Assembly (NCBI RefSeq): GCF_003852425.1 | Contig: NZ_QAJN01000006.1 | Location: forward strand, 368-64,367 | Direction of reading: 5' to 3' | From: Paucibacter sp. KBW04 | GTDB taxonomy: Bacteria; Pseudomonadota; Gammaproteobacteria; Burkholderiales; Burkholderiaceae_C | Length of the DNA: 64,000 nucleotides | In this document: positions 40,611-49,111 of the stretch, in pieces | Numbering within the stretch: the stretch's first letter is position 1 | Layout: each line of letters starts with the position of its first letter | The notes under the pieces: generated by a model | The model's input: the letters and a program-made list of their open reading frames with translations, nothing else | Database searches by the model: none | What the model was told of the DNA's origin: nothing | Translations under genes and position numbers: made by a program

Positions 40611-41138
40611 TCAAGGCGTGCTGATGCCCAACAACTCCACCTCAAACACCAGCGCTGTATTGGGCGGGATCTCACCGCCGCCCGCGCCGCGCTCACCGTA
40701 GGCCAGGGCCGAGGGGCAATGCAGGCGTGCCTTGCCGCCGACCTGCATCAGCTGCACGCCCTCGGTCCAGCATTTGATGACCCGGCCCAGAGGGAACTCG
40801 GCGGGCACGCCGCGCTTGATGGAGCTGTCGAACTCGCGCCCGTCGAGAAAGCGGCCCACGTAATGCACCTTGACCTTGTCGGCCGCCGTGGGGTGAGCGC
40901 CCGTGCCTGCGCGCAAGACCTCGTAGACGATGCCCGAGGCGGTGGTGATGGAGCCGGTATTGCCAGCATTGGCCGAAGATGCTGCGGCGGCAGGGGCAAC
41001 AGGGCTTGAGGCCGCCGCGCTGGCCGGCTTGGCTGCGGCCTTGGCGGCAGTGGGCTTGCTGGCGGCCCAGGCCGTGCCTTGCAAGGCCAAGGCGGTGAAC
41101 AGAATGCTGAGGGTGTGGATGCTGCGCTTCTGGATCAT
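40611..41138 (-). CDS. Exported FKBP-type peptidyl-prolyl isomerase
   Basis: A 175-residue periplasmic folding factor. It has a signal peptide (LSILFTALALQGTAWA) and an Ala/Pro/Lys-rich linker. The FKBP domain at about 85-173 carries KVHYVGRFLDGREFDSS, EFPLGRVIKCWTEGVQLM, ALAYGERGAGGGEIPPN and VFEVELLGI. The start at 41138 is chosen because it begins the signal peptide; the longer frame adds unrelated residues. Transcription is toward the membrane-protein gene. Confidence 0.9.
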   Translation of the reverse strand: MIQKRSIHTLSILFTALALQGTAWAASKPTAAKAAAKPASAAASSPVAPAAAASSANAGNTGSITTASGIVYEVLRAGTGAHPTAADKVKVHYVGRFLDGREFDSSIKRGVPAEFPLGRVIKCWTEGVQLMQVGGKARLHCPSALAYGERGAGGGEIPPNTALVFEVELLGISTP

Positions 41139-41222
41139 GGTGTGAGCTGGCTTTGACGAGAAGAGATGCGCACCATCATCGCAGGGCCGCCCTGCGGATC
41201 CAGAAGTGATAGCCCGAATGAA

Positions 41223-41252
41223 GAAAACCCGGAGCCTGAGCCCCGGGTTTTC
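41223..41252. terminator. Terminator of the dctPQM operon
   Basis: A perfect 10-bp stem, GAAAACCCGG with CCGGGTTTTC, closes a 10-nt loop about 30 bp beyond the dctM stop. On the minus strand it ends TTTTCTTC. Confidence 0.75.
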
Positions 41253-41279
41253 AAGCAAATCAAACCAAGCTGAAGAGCA

Positions 41280-42560
41280 TCACTTCATCAAAAGATGCGG
41301 CAGCCACAGCGAGATCGCAGGCACATAGGTGACCACCAGAAGGATCACCAACATGGTCGCCAACCAGGGCCAAACAGCTACCGTCAGCTCAGAGATGCCC
41401 ATCTTGGTGATGCCCGAGGCCACGTAGAGGTTCAGGCCCACCGGCGGATGGCACATGCCCACTTCCATATTCACCACGATCAGGATGCCGAAGTGGATGG
41501 GGTCGATGCCTAATTTGACGGCCACCGGGAACAGAATCGGCGCCAGGATCAGAATGATGGAGGAAGGCTCCATCACATTGCCGGCCAGCAGCAGCAAGAT
41601 ATTGACCACCAAGAGGAAGGCCACCGGGCCGAAGCCTTGGTTGATCATCCAGTCGGCCATGGCCTGGGGCACGCCCTCGCTGGTCATCAGGAAGCTGAAC
41701 AGCACCGCATTGGTGATGATGTAGAGCAACATGGCGCTCATGCTGGCCGAGTCCAGCAAGACCTTAGGCAGGCGCTTGAGCGGCAGGTCTTTGTAGATGA
41801 ACACGGCCACGACGAAGGCGTACACCGCCGCCATAGCTGCCGCCTCGGTGGGGGTGAAGATGCCGGAGTAGATACCGCCCATCACCACCACGATCAGCAA
41901 CAAGCCCCAGACGCTTTCACGGAAGGCCGTCCAGCGCTCGCCCCAGGAGGCTTTGGGCAGGCGCGGATAGTTGTTCTTGCGGGCGATGAACCAGGTGGTG
42001 AAGCCCAGGGCCGCGGCCAGCAGCAGGCCTGGCACCACACCGGCGATGAACATGGCGCCCACCGAGGTGTTGGTGGAGACCGAGTACATCACCATGGCGA
42101 TGGAGGGCGGGATCAAGATGCCCAGCGAGCCCGAGGTGGTCAAGATGCCGGCGCCGAATTTGTTGGGGAAGCCTTGCTTGACCATGGCGGGCAGGATCAC
42201 CGAGCCGATGGCCACCACGGTGGCGGGCGAGGAACCCGACACGGCGGCGAACAAAGCGCAGGCCATCACACCGGCCAGACCCAGACCGCCATGCCAGTGG
42301 CCGATCATGCTGGAGGCAAAGCGGATCATGCGCCGCGCCACCCCGCCGTGGGTGAGGAAGTTGCCGGCCAGGATGAAGAAGGGGATCGCCATGATCTCGA
42401 ACTTCTCGATGCCGGTGAACAGCTTCAGGGCCACCGATTCGATGGGCACCTGGGTCATGGTGAAGAGGAAGGTCAGGACGGTCAGACCCAGCGAGATGCT
42501 GATCGGCATGCCGGTCAGCATGAGCACGATGAGCAGGATGAAGATGATGGAGGCATTCAT
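41280..42560 (-). CDS. dctM: TRAP transporter large permease
   Basis: The 426-residue membrane subunit that forms the ion-coupled transport path. It has about 12 helices. Signature segments include MALPFFILAGN-like IMAIPFFILAGNFLTHGGVARRMI, GSSPATVVAIGSVILPAM, GSLGILIPPSIAMVMYSV and ITNAVLFSFLMTSEGVPQAMADW. It is the last gene of dctP-dctQ-dctM, 14 bp after dctQ. Confidence 0.94.
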   Translation of the reverse strand: MNASIIFILLIVLMLTGMPISISLGLTVLTFLFTMTQVPIESVALKLFTGIEKFEIMAIPFFILAGNFLTHGGVARRMIRFASSMIGHWHGGLGLAGVMACALFAAVSGSSPATVVAIGSVILPAMVKQGFPNKFGAGILTTSGSLGILIPPSIAMVMYSVSTNTSVGAMFIAGVVPGLLLAAALGFTTWFIARKNNYPRLPKASWGERWTAFRESVWGLLLIVVVMGGIYSGIFTPTEAAAMAAVYAFVVAVFIYKDLPLKRLPKVLLDSASMSAMLLYIITNAVLFSFLMTSEGVPQAMADWMINQGFGPVAFLLVVNILLLLAGNVMEPSSIILILAPILFPVAVKLGIDPIHFGILIVVNMEVGMCHPPVGLNLYVASGITKMGISELTVAVWPWLATMLVILLVVTYVPAISLWLPHLLMK

Positions 42561-42574
42561 GGCAGCGGTGCTCC

Positions 42575-43171
42575 TCAGGCCTTGTTAGTCTTATTGGCCG
42601 CGGCGCCGGCGGCGATCGCTGCTTCCAGCGCGTCGTCCTCCACCCCTTCCACATGTGCGTGGTCGTGATGCGGCAACTCACCGGTCTTGAGGAAGCTCCA
42701 AGCCACCTGCAGGAAGCGATAACTCATCAGCGAAGAGCCCAGCGGCACGCAGGCATACACCCACCACATCGGAATCTCCAGATCGGCCGAGGTCTGGTCG
42801 GTCTGCGCGATATGCCAAACAAAGTTAGCGCCCAGGGCCGCCACCGTGCCGGTGAACAAGGCACCGGCCAGCAGGCCGAAGATCACCAAGGCCTTGTAGG
42901 GCCGGCCCTTGAGCTTGCGCAGCACCACGTCCACGCCCACATGAATGCCGGTGCGAACGCCGTAGGCGGCGCCGAACTTGGCCATCCAGACAAACATAAA
43001 GATGCACAACTCCTGGGCCCAGCTCATATTGATCTGGACGGTGTAGTCCTGGATCACGGGGATGCCCGAGGCGTAGCGATGCACCACGGCCAGAAAGATC
43101 ACAAACGTGGCCGCGCCGATGAGGAAGGCAATCAGCCATTCCTCCAGATGATTGAGGATGCGATTGATCAT
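42575..43171 (-). CDS. dctQ: TRAP transporter small permease
   Basis: A 198-residue four-helix membrane subunit that bridges DctP and DctM. FLIGAATFVIFLAVVHRYASG and VQINMSWAQELCIFMFVWMAKFG are typical of DctQ; the C-terminal tail is acidic and His-rich. Its ATG lies 2 bp from a copy of the 16-bp REP-like element, and no normal ribosome site is visible there. Translation may therefore be weak or depend on dctP. Confidence 0.92.
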   Translation of the reverse strand: MINRILNHLEEWLIAFLIGAATFVIFLAVVHRYASGIPVIQDYTVQINMSWAQELCIFMFVWMAKFGAAYGVRTGIHVGVDVVLRKLKGRPYKALVIFGLLAGALFTGTVAALGANFVWHIAQTDQTSADLEIPMWWVYACVPLGSSLMSYRFLQVAWSFLKTGELPHHDHAHVEGVEDDALEAAIAAGAAANKTNKA

Positions 43172-43173
43172 GT

Positions 43174-43189
43174 GGGGTCAGGTCTTGCC
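43174..43189 (-). repeat. REP-like 16-bp element, copy 3
   Basis: On the minus strand GGCAAGACCTGACCCC ends 2 bp before the dctQ start codon, where the Shine-Dalgarno sequence would be. It has the same orientation toward its downstream gene as copy 1. Confidence 0.7.
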
Positions 43190-43272
43190 TGTCCTGTTTT
43201 TGTTGTTGTCACGCAAGGGCCCCGGCCAGCAGCTAGCCAAGGCCACTTGCGTTCTTCAAGCCCGTGGCTCGA

Positions 43273-44319
43273 TTACTTCGGCAGGGAGAAACCGGCGGCC
43301 TTGTAGGTGGCCTCGATGGTGGCCTTGCCCACGCGCGACTCCATCTCTTTGTGCACGGGGATCAGGGCCTTCTTCCACTCGTTCAGCTCGGCGGCGGTCG
43401 GGGTGTAGATGGTGGTCTTGCCGGCGGCCTTGATCTTGTCCAGGGCGGTGGCGTTCTCGGCCGAGGCGATGGCGTTGGCGTAGGTGGTGGAATCCTTCAT
43501 CGCGCCTTCCAGCTGCGAGCGGATATCGGCCGGCAGGCCGTCCCAGAACTTCTTGTTGACGATCACCGCATAGGCCAGATGGCCGTGGTTGGAGAGGGTG
43601 ATGTGCTTTTGCACTTCATAGATGCGCTGGGTGTAGAAGTTGCTCGGCACGCCTTCGGTGCCGTCGACCACGCCGGACTGCAGGGCTTGATACAGCTCGC
43701 TAAAGGCCATCACCTGCGGGATCGCACCCAGGGCACGCATCTGCGCGTCCAGCACCTTGCTGGACTGGATGCGCATCTTCATGCCTTTGAAGTCGGCCAC
43801 GGTGTGCAGAGGCTTGTTGGCGCTCATGATGTGGAAGCCGTTGTCCCAGTAGGCCAGGCCCTTGATGCCCTTGGGCTCCAGCTTCTTGAACAGCTCGGCG
43901 CCCACGGCGCCATCGGTCACGGCGCGGAATGCCGCATCGTCCTTGAAGATAAAGGGCAGGTCAAAGACCTCGAACTCCTTGGCGCCCAGGGGGCCGAACT
44001 TGGCCAGCGAGGGGGCCAGCATCTGCACCGAACCGAGCTGCAGCGCCTCCAGCTCTTCCTTGTCCTTGTAGAGCTGGCTATTGGGGTAGAGCTCCACCTT
44101 GACCTTGCCGGCCGTGCGTTGCTCGGCCAGTTCCTTGAAGCGCTGCGCGCCCTTGCCCTTGGGGGTGTCGGGCGCCACCACATGGCTGAACTTGATGACG
44201 ATGGGGGCTTGGGCCTGGGCCGTCAGCGGCGCGGCCATCATCAGCAGAGAGCCGGTGGCCGCGGCCACCAGGGCGGACAGGCTCAGACGACGTGCCGACT
44301 TCGAAACATTCTTGCGCAT
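43273..44319 (-). CDS. dctP: TRAP transporter substrate-binding protein, DctP type
   Basis: A 348-residue periplasmic binding protein. It has a signal peptide (SLSALVAAATGSLLMMAAPLTAQAQA), then IVIKFSHVVAPDTPKGKGAQRFKELAEQRT and KGMKMRIQSSKVLDAQMRALGA, the DctP signature with the carboxylate-binding Arg. It also has GVVDGTEGVPSNFYT and VNKKFWDGLP. The start at 44319 is chosen by the signal peptide. Likely ligands are C4-dicarboxylates, supported by the neighbouring DctS/DctR-type pair. Confidence 0.93.
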   Translation of the reverse strand: MRKNVSKSARRLSLSALVAAATGSLLMMAAPLTAQAQAPIVIKFSHVVAPDTPKGKGAQRFKELAEQRTAGKVKVELYPNSQLYKDKEELEALQLGSVQMLAPSLAKFGPLGAKEFEVFDLPFIFKDDAAFRAVTDGAVGAELFKKLEPKGIKGLAYWDNGFHIMSANKPLHTVADFKGMKMRIQSSKVLDAQMRALGAIPQVMAFSELYQALQSGVVDGTEGVPSNFYTQRIYEVQKHITLSNHGHLAYAVIVNKKFWDGLPADIRSQLEGAMKDSTTYANAIASAENATALDKIKAAGKTTIYTPTAAELNEWKKALIPVHKEMESRVGKATIEATYKAAGFSLPK

Positions 44320-44457
44320 GGTTTTGTCTCCGGTCTTGTGGGGGAACTTGTTGTGGGCACATTTTGGAAGCGGCCGCGCGCGGCCGGTAGTTGTGGACTT
44401 CCACATACTCCCCAAACCGCGGGGCCTGCAGCCTGGCCCCGCCGCTAGACTGAAGCC
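44320..44457. promoter_or_regulatory. Divergent promoter region between dctPQM and the sensor/regulator pair
   Basis: 138 bp. It contains a perfect 16-bp palindrome CGGCCGCGCGCGGCCG (44371-44386) and a TGTGG-ACTT-CCACA inverted repeat (44392-44405). Either is a candidate site for the response regulator, which in Rhodobacter controls dctPQM from a similar arrangement. Core promoter boxes were not clear. Confidence 0.45.
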
Positions 44458-46500
44458 ATGTCCCTGCCCCCGCCCCCGCTGAATCAAGCGCCCAGCCCGC
44501 TGCGTCGCCCCGAGGCTTGGTGGCGGCGCGCGCTGTGGAGCCTGCCCCTGGTACTTTCCCTGATCTTCGTGGCCGGCGTGCTGGCCTGGGCCCGCAGCAA
44601 CGAGATCGAGGAGCGCGAGCTGCAGCGCCAGACCCTGATCTCCGATGCGCTCAGCACCGAGGCCCAGCTGCGGGCCAAGCTGAAGGAGGAGAGCGAACAT
44701 CTGCGCGATCTGGCGGAGGCCTTGCAAAATGAGCCGGCCACAGTCGAGTCCCTGGCCCGCCACCCGGAGATGAATGCCGGCCTGCGCAGGCTTTGGCTCT
44801 CGGTCACCTGGCTAGACAAGCACAACCGCGTTCTGGCCCAGGTGCCCGACCCTCATGAGGCCAAGGTAGAGGGCGACGACGAGGGCTTGTCCTTGCATCT
44901 CAGCGCGCCGGTCGGGGCTCATGCAGCGGGCGGCACCCTGGTGCTGCGCTATGCCCCGGCCTTGCTGCTCAAACGCGGCGTGCCCTGGTGGCTGGCGCGC
45001 AAATACGATGTGCAGATGGTGGACAGCGCCGATCAGGTGATCGCCTCCATCACCGAAACCCCTATTCGCGCGGCCCAGGGCGAACAACCAAGCTACCGGG
45101 TCAACTTCGTCGGCCCCTTCCGTACCAGCCCCTTGACCGAGCTGCCCGACACGGCCGAGGCGGCTTTAAGTGACGCCGCACTTGAGCTGACCCTGCGTGA
45201 CCCCCAGCCCACCACCATCAAGCCCCTGGCAATGATCCTGATCGCCGGCTTCTTGCCCCTGATCGCGGTGGCCAGCTGGCTCTTGCGCCGCCAGCTGCGC
45301 CAGACCTCGCGCGCCGAAACCGCCTGGCGCGAGCAAGCCGCCTGGCGCCAGGCCATGGAAGACTCGGCCCTGGTGGGCCTGCGCGCCCGCGATGGCCAGG
45401 GCCGCCTGCTCTACGTCAACCGCACCTTCTGTGAGATGGTGGGCTTGAGCGCCGAGGAGTTGGTGGGCCTGGCTCCGCCCATGCCTTACTGGCCGCCCGA
45501 GGCCATCGATGAGGTGATGCAGCGCAACCGCCGCAATCTGGCCGGCCATGCGCCGCGCGAGGGCTATGAGGCGCGCTGGCATCACCGCGACGGCCGGGTG
45601 CTGGATGTGATGGTGTTCGAGTCGCCCCTGGTGGATGCGCGCGGCGTGCAGATCGGCTGGATGGGTTCCATCATCGACATCAGCGCCCACAAGCGCCTGG
45701 AAGAACGCGAACGCCGGAGAATCGACACCCTGGCCCACCACGCCCGCCTCACCATGCTGGGCGAAGTGGCCTCCACCCTGGCGCATGAGTTGAACCAGCC
45801 GCTGACGGCGATTGCCAGCTACAACGCCGGCATCATCAACTCCCTGGCCAAGCTGGGCGTGGACGATGCCGTCGTCCTGGGTGCCCTGCAACGCCTGGGC
45901 GCACAGGCCGCTCAGGCCGGCAGGGTGGTGCAGCGCATCCGCGAATTCTTGACCCGGCGCGAGCCCCAGCACGAGGCCTGCTCGCTCAACCAGATCATCA
46001 GCGACGCCCTGGCCTTGCTGCGCAAGGAGCAGCAGCGTGCGCAGATCGAGCTACGACTGGACCTGGCTCCCCATCTGCCGCCCCTGCTGGCCGATGCGGT
46101 GTTGGTGGAACAGGTGGTGATCAATCTGGTGCGCAATGCAGGCGACTCCCTGCAGGCACGCGCCCATGACCGGCGCATCCAGGTGCGCAGCCGCTTGGTC
46201 AGCCGGGCCGAATCCGGCCTTGCAGACTCAGCCCCTGCCAGCGGCCCCGACTTTCTGCGGGTGGACGTGATCGACAACGGCCCTGGCCTGCAAGGCCTCA
46301 AGGCGGAGGCCTTGTGCGCGCCCTTCTTCAGCACCAAGGGCGATGGCATGGGCATGGGCTTGGCCATCTGCCGCTCCATCATCGAGGCCCACCACGGCGT
46401 ACTCGACGCGCAAGAAGCCCCCGAGGGTGGCGCCATGTTCTCCTTCACCCTGCCCCTGCGCCCCTTGCTGGCAAGCGGTAGCCAAGACCCTAACCCATGA
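44458..46500 (+). CDS. PAS-domain sensor histidine kinase of the DctS/DctB type
   Basis: A 680-residue inner-membrane sensor. Helices lie at about 24-44 and 258-278, flanking a periplasmic sensor domain. A PAS domain follows at about 295-410 (SALVGLRARDGQGRLLYVNRTFCEMVGL). The kinase core is MLGEVASTLAHELNQPLTAI (H443), VVINLVRNAGDSL, DVIDNGPGL and GMGMGLAICRSI. This order matches DctS of Rhodobacter. It overlaps the regulator gene by 4 bp (ATGA) and is divergent from dctPQM, so it very likely senses the TRAP substrate. Confidence 0.9.
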   Translation: MSLPPPPLNQAPSPLRRPEAWWRRALWSLPLVLSLIFVAGVLAWARSNEIEERELQRQTLISDALSTEAQLRAKLKEESEHLRDLAEALQNEPATVESLARHPEMNAGLRRLWLSVTWLDKHNRVLAQVPDPHEAKVEGDDEGLSLHLSAPVGAHAAGGTLVLRYAPALLLKRGVPWWLARKYDVQMVDSADQVIASITETPIRAAQGEQPSYRVNFVGPFRTSPLTELPDTAEAALSDAALELTLRDPQPTTIKPLAMILIAGFLPLIAVASWLLRRQLRQTSRAETAWREQAAWRQAMEDSALVGLRARDGQGRLLYVNRTFCEMVGLSAEELVGLAPPMPYWPPEAIDEVMQRNRRNLAGHAPREGYEARWHHRDGRVLDVMVFESPLVDARGVQIGWMGSIIDISAHKRLEERERRRIDTLAHHARLTMLGEVASTLAHELNQPLTAIASYNAGIINSLAKLGVDDAVVLGALQRLGAQAAQAGRVVQRIREFLTRREPQHEACSLNQIISDALALLRKEQQRAQIELRLDLAPHLPPLLADAVLVEQVVINLVRNAGDSLQARAHDRRIQVRSRLVSRAESGLADSAPASGPDFLRVDVIDNGPGLQGLKAEALCAPFFSTKGDGMGMGLAICRSIIEAHHGVLDAQEAPEGGAMFSFTLPLRPLLASGSQDPNP

Positions 46501-47114
46501 ACACCAGCCCTGTTTTTCTGGTCGATGACGACCCCGATGTGCGCGATGCCCTGAGCTTTTTGCTGGGCTCACGCGGCCTGAATGTGCAGGCCTTTGACAG
46601 CGGCCCCGCCCTGCTGGCCATGCTGGACGCCAGACCCGCTGGTGCGGGCGCTCCGCGAGGCATCTTCATGCTGGATGTGCGCATGGAGCCCATGTCCGGC
46701 ACCCGCTTGCACGACGAGTTATTGGCCCGCCGCCTGCGCAACCCGGTGCTGTTCTTGACCGGACATGGCGACATCCCCATGGTGGTCGATGCCTTGAAGA
46801 AAGGCGCTTTCGACTTTCTTGAAAAGCCCTACAGCGACAACGCCCTGGCCGACCGCATCGAGCAAGCCCTGGCCGTGGACGCCGCCATGCACGCCGACGG
46901 CACCCAGGCGGCCGAACGCCAGGCCCGCCTGGCCAGCCTGACCGAGCGCGAGACCGAGGTCATGCAGCGCGTGGCCGCCGGCAAGCTCAACAAGGTCATT
47001 GCCGACGAGCTGCACGTTTCGGTGCGCACCATCGAGGTCCACCGAGCCCGTGTGTTTGCCAAGTTAGGCGTTCGCTCGGCGGCGGAGGTGGCGACGCTGT
47101 TGGCGCAAGGCTAG
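46497..47114 (+). CDS. FixJ/DctR-type response regulator
   Basis: A 205-residue regulator. The receiver (about 4-120) has acidic DDD at 11-13, phosphoacceptor D60 in FMLDVRMEPMSG, T in LTGHGD and K in FLEKPY. A LuxR-type helix-turn-helix follows at about 142-200 (LTERETEVMQRVAAGKLNKVIA, then VRTIEVHRARVFAKLGVRS). Coupled to the kinase by ATGA overlap. In Rhodobacter the equivalent DctR activates dctPQM. Confidence 0.9.
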   Translation: MNTSPVFLVDDDPDVRDALSFLLGSRGLNVQAFDSGPALLAMLDARPAGAGAPRGIFMLDVRMEPMSGTRLHDELLARRLRNPVLFLTGHGDIPMVVDALKKGAFDFLEKPYSDNALADRIEQALAVDAAMHADGTQAAERQARLASLTERETEVMQRVAAGKLNKVIADELHVSVRTIEVHRARVFAKLGVRSAAEVATLLAQG

Positions 47115-47123
47115 CGCCGCGAC

Positions 47124-48002
47124 CTAAGCCCAAACCGACTGCACCGCAGAGTTCAAGGCCACCACCAGGGGATCACTGGCGCGCTCGGAGGCGCTGCAGA
47201 AAAAGAGTTTGGCGTCCACCCGCGCGTGACCCCAGACCATCCAGTCCTCGTGCTGCACCCCAAGTACGGCCACCTCCTCGCGCAGCAAGGCGCAGGCACT
47301 GCCGGCCCGCACATAGCTGTCCAGGGCGCTGGTGTCGTCGCTGCGCATCACCACATTGGGGGCCAGGCCCTGCTGCTCGAACAAGGCGCGCAGCATCTGG
47401 TGAATATGGGAGTCCACACTGCCGTCCACCCAGGGCAGGCCCGCCAGCACCCGCCAGCCGCCGCGCAGCATCTCATGGGCCCACTGATTGGGAATGGCGA
47501 TACGAAAATTGACGGAACGAAGCGCAAGCCATTGCAGATCGCGCGGCGGATGGACGCCAATCGTGAAAGCGGCGGCCAAGCCGCCGCCGCGCACCTGATC
47601 AAGCAAATGCCCGGCCGCCTGGGTATGCGTATGAAACTCCACCAAGGGCAGGTCACGCTGCACCGCCACCGACAGTGCGCCGGTGCGCAAGAACTCCGCC
47701 GATTCGCCAGGCAGGCCCAGATCGATCCGGCCGCTCAACTCGCCTTGCATATTGCGCGCCGACCCTTTCAGCTCGGCCGCCGCTGCCAACAATAGCTCGG
47801 CTTGGGGCAGCAACTTTTCACCGGCGCGGGTCAAGCTCATACGCCCCGCACTGCGATCAAACAAGGCCACGCCCAGGCTGGACTCCAGACCTTTGATCTG
47901 GGCCGTCACCGCAGGCTGGGTGACACACAACACCTCCGCTGCCTTGGTCACATTGCCCACTCGGGCCACCGCGACAAAGGCGCGAATCTGATGCAGTTCC
48001 AT
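47124..48002 (-). CDS. LysR-family transcriptional regulator
   Basis: A 292-residue regulator. The N-terminal helix-turn-helix is MELHQIRAFVAVARVGNVTKAAEVLCVTQPAVTAQIKGLE, followed by an effector domain (about 90-290). It lies 23 bp after the ABC ATPase on the same strand, so it is likely the last gene of the ABC importer operon or its regulator. The effector cannot be read from sequence. Confidence 0.88.
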   Translation of the reverse strand: MELHQIRAFVAVARVGNVTKAAEVLCVTQPAVTAQIKGLESSLGVALFDRSAGRMSLTRAGEKLLPQAELLLAAAAELKGSARNMQGELSGRIDLGLPGESAEFLRTGALSVAVQRDLPLVEFHTHTQAAGHLLDQVRGGGLAAAFTIGVHPPRDLQWLALRSVNFRIAIPNQWAHEMLRGGWRVLAGLPWVDGSVDSHIHQMLRALFEQQGLAPNVVMRSDDTSALDSYVRAGSACALLREEVAVLGVQHEDWMVWGHARVDAKLFFCSASERASDPLVVALNSAVQSVWA

Positions 48003-48025
48003 AAACCGGAGGGCCTCGCCTGAAC

Positions 48026-49111
48026 TCAGGCGCCAAACATGCGCACTTGCGAGGGCTCAATGCCCAGGCTCACCGCGCCACCGACCGGGAACTTGGACAA
48101 GCCCATATGGTGAGCCTGGTCGACCGCCAGGCTTTGGCGCCCTACGCGTACCCGGTAACGGGTGAACTCACCCAGGAACTCGCTGGCCTCCACCGTACCC
48201 GGCACCCACACATAACGCGCATCCGGCGCAGCATCTGCCACCTCAACTCGCAAGGTATGCGGACGGAAACTGACCTGGATGGTGGCCGCCTCGGGCGTGT
48301 CTGAATTCAGGGGGAAGTTCAAGTCGCCCACACCGTCGACATCCAAGGTCAGACTATCGCCGCGCCGCGAACGCACCTTGCCCGTGAGCAGATTCATGGT
48401 TCCGACAAAGTTGGCAACAAAAGGGTTCACCGGGTAATCGTACAAGGTGGCCGGCGCGCCGACCTGTTGCACGACGCCCTTGTCCAGCACCGCCATGCGA
48501 TCTGCGGTCGTCATCGCTTCCTCCTGGTCATGCGTGACGAAAATCGTGGTCAAGCCCAGGCGGCGCTGCATGGCCAAGAGTTCCTGACGCATCTGCACGC
48601 GCAAGGTCTTGTCCAGATTTGAAAGCGGCTCATCCAGCAACAGCACCTGGGGTTCGATCACGATGGTGCGGGCCAAGGCCACGCGTTGCTGCTGGCCACC
48701 GGAGAGTTGGCTGGGCCGACGATCCGCGTACTGCGACAGCCCCACCAGCTCGAGCGCGGCACCGACCTTTTCCTGAATCACCGCCTTGGGCGCGCGGCGC
48801 TCCACTAGGCCAAAGGCCACGTTGTCCCATACCGAGAGATGGGGCCACAGGGCATAGCTTTGAAACACCATGCCAACATTGCGCTCCCAGGGGGCTTTGG
48901 CACTGACGTCCTGACCGTCGATCAGCAACTCGCCATGCTGGTGACGATTGAAACCGGCGATCAGACGCAAGAGGGTGGACTTGCCCGAACCCGAGGGGCC
49001 CAGCAAGGCGAAGAACTCACCCGGCTCGATGTCCAGATTGACGTCCTTCAGCACCTCGGTCGTGCCGTAGGACAGGCGGATATTGCGGCATTGAACGGGA
49101 ACTTTTTTCAT
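48026..49111 (-). CDS. ABC importer ATP-binding protein, Fe3+/phosphonate type
   Basis: A 361-residue ATPase. Walker A is GPSGSGKSTLLR, the signature is LSGGQQQRVALART and Walker B is VLLLDEPLSNLD, with H-loop TIFVTHDQEEA. A C-terminal TOBE domain follows (about 285-355). It overlaps the permease start by 4 bp. The class serves ferric iron, 2-aminoethylphosphonate, sulfate or polyamine importers. Confidence 0.9.
   Translation of the reverse strand: MKKVPVQCRNIRLSYGTTEVLKDVNLDIEPGEFFALLGPSGSGKSTLLRLIAGFNRHQHGELLIDGQDVSAKAPWERNVGMVFQSYALWPHLSVWDNVAFGLVERRAPKAVIQEKVGAALELVGLSQYADRRPSQLSGGQQQRVALARTIVIEPQVLLLDEPLSNLDKTLRVQMRQELLAMQRRLGLTTIFVTHDQEEAMTTADRMAVLDKGVVQQVGAPATLYDYPVNPFVANFVGTMNLLTGKVRSRRGDSLTLDVDGVGDLNFPLNSDTPEAATIQVSFRPHTLRVEVADAAPDARYVWVPGTVEASEFLGEFTRYRVRVGRQSLAVDQAHHMGLSKFPVGGAVSLGIEPSQVRMFGA

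Noticed and set aside
44320-44763. 148-residue N-terminal extension of DctP
   Set aside because: It would invade the kinase gene on the other strand and place the signal peptide internally.
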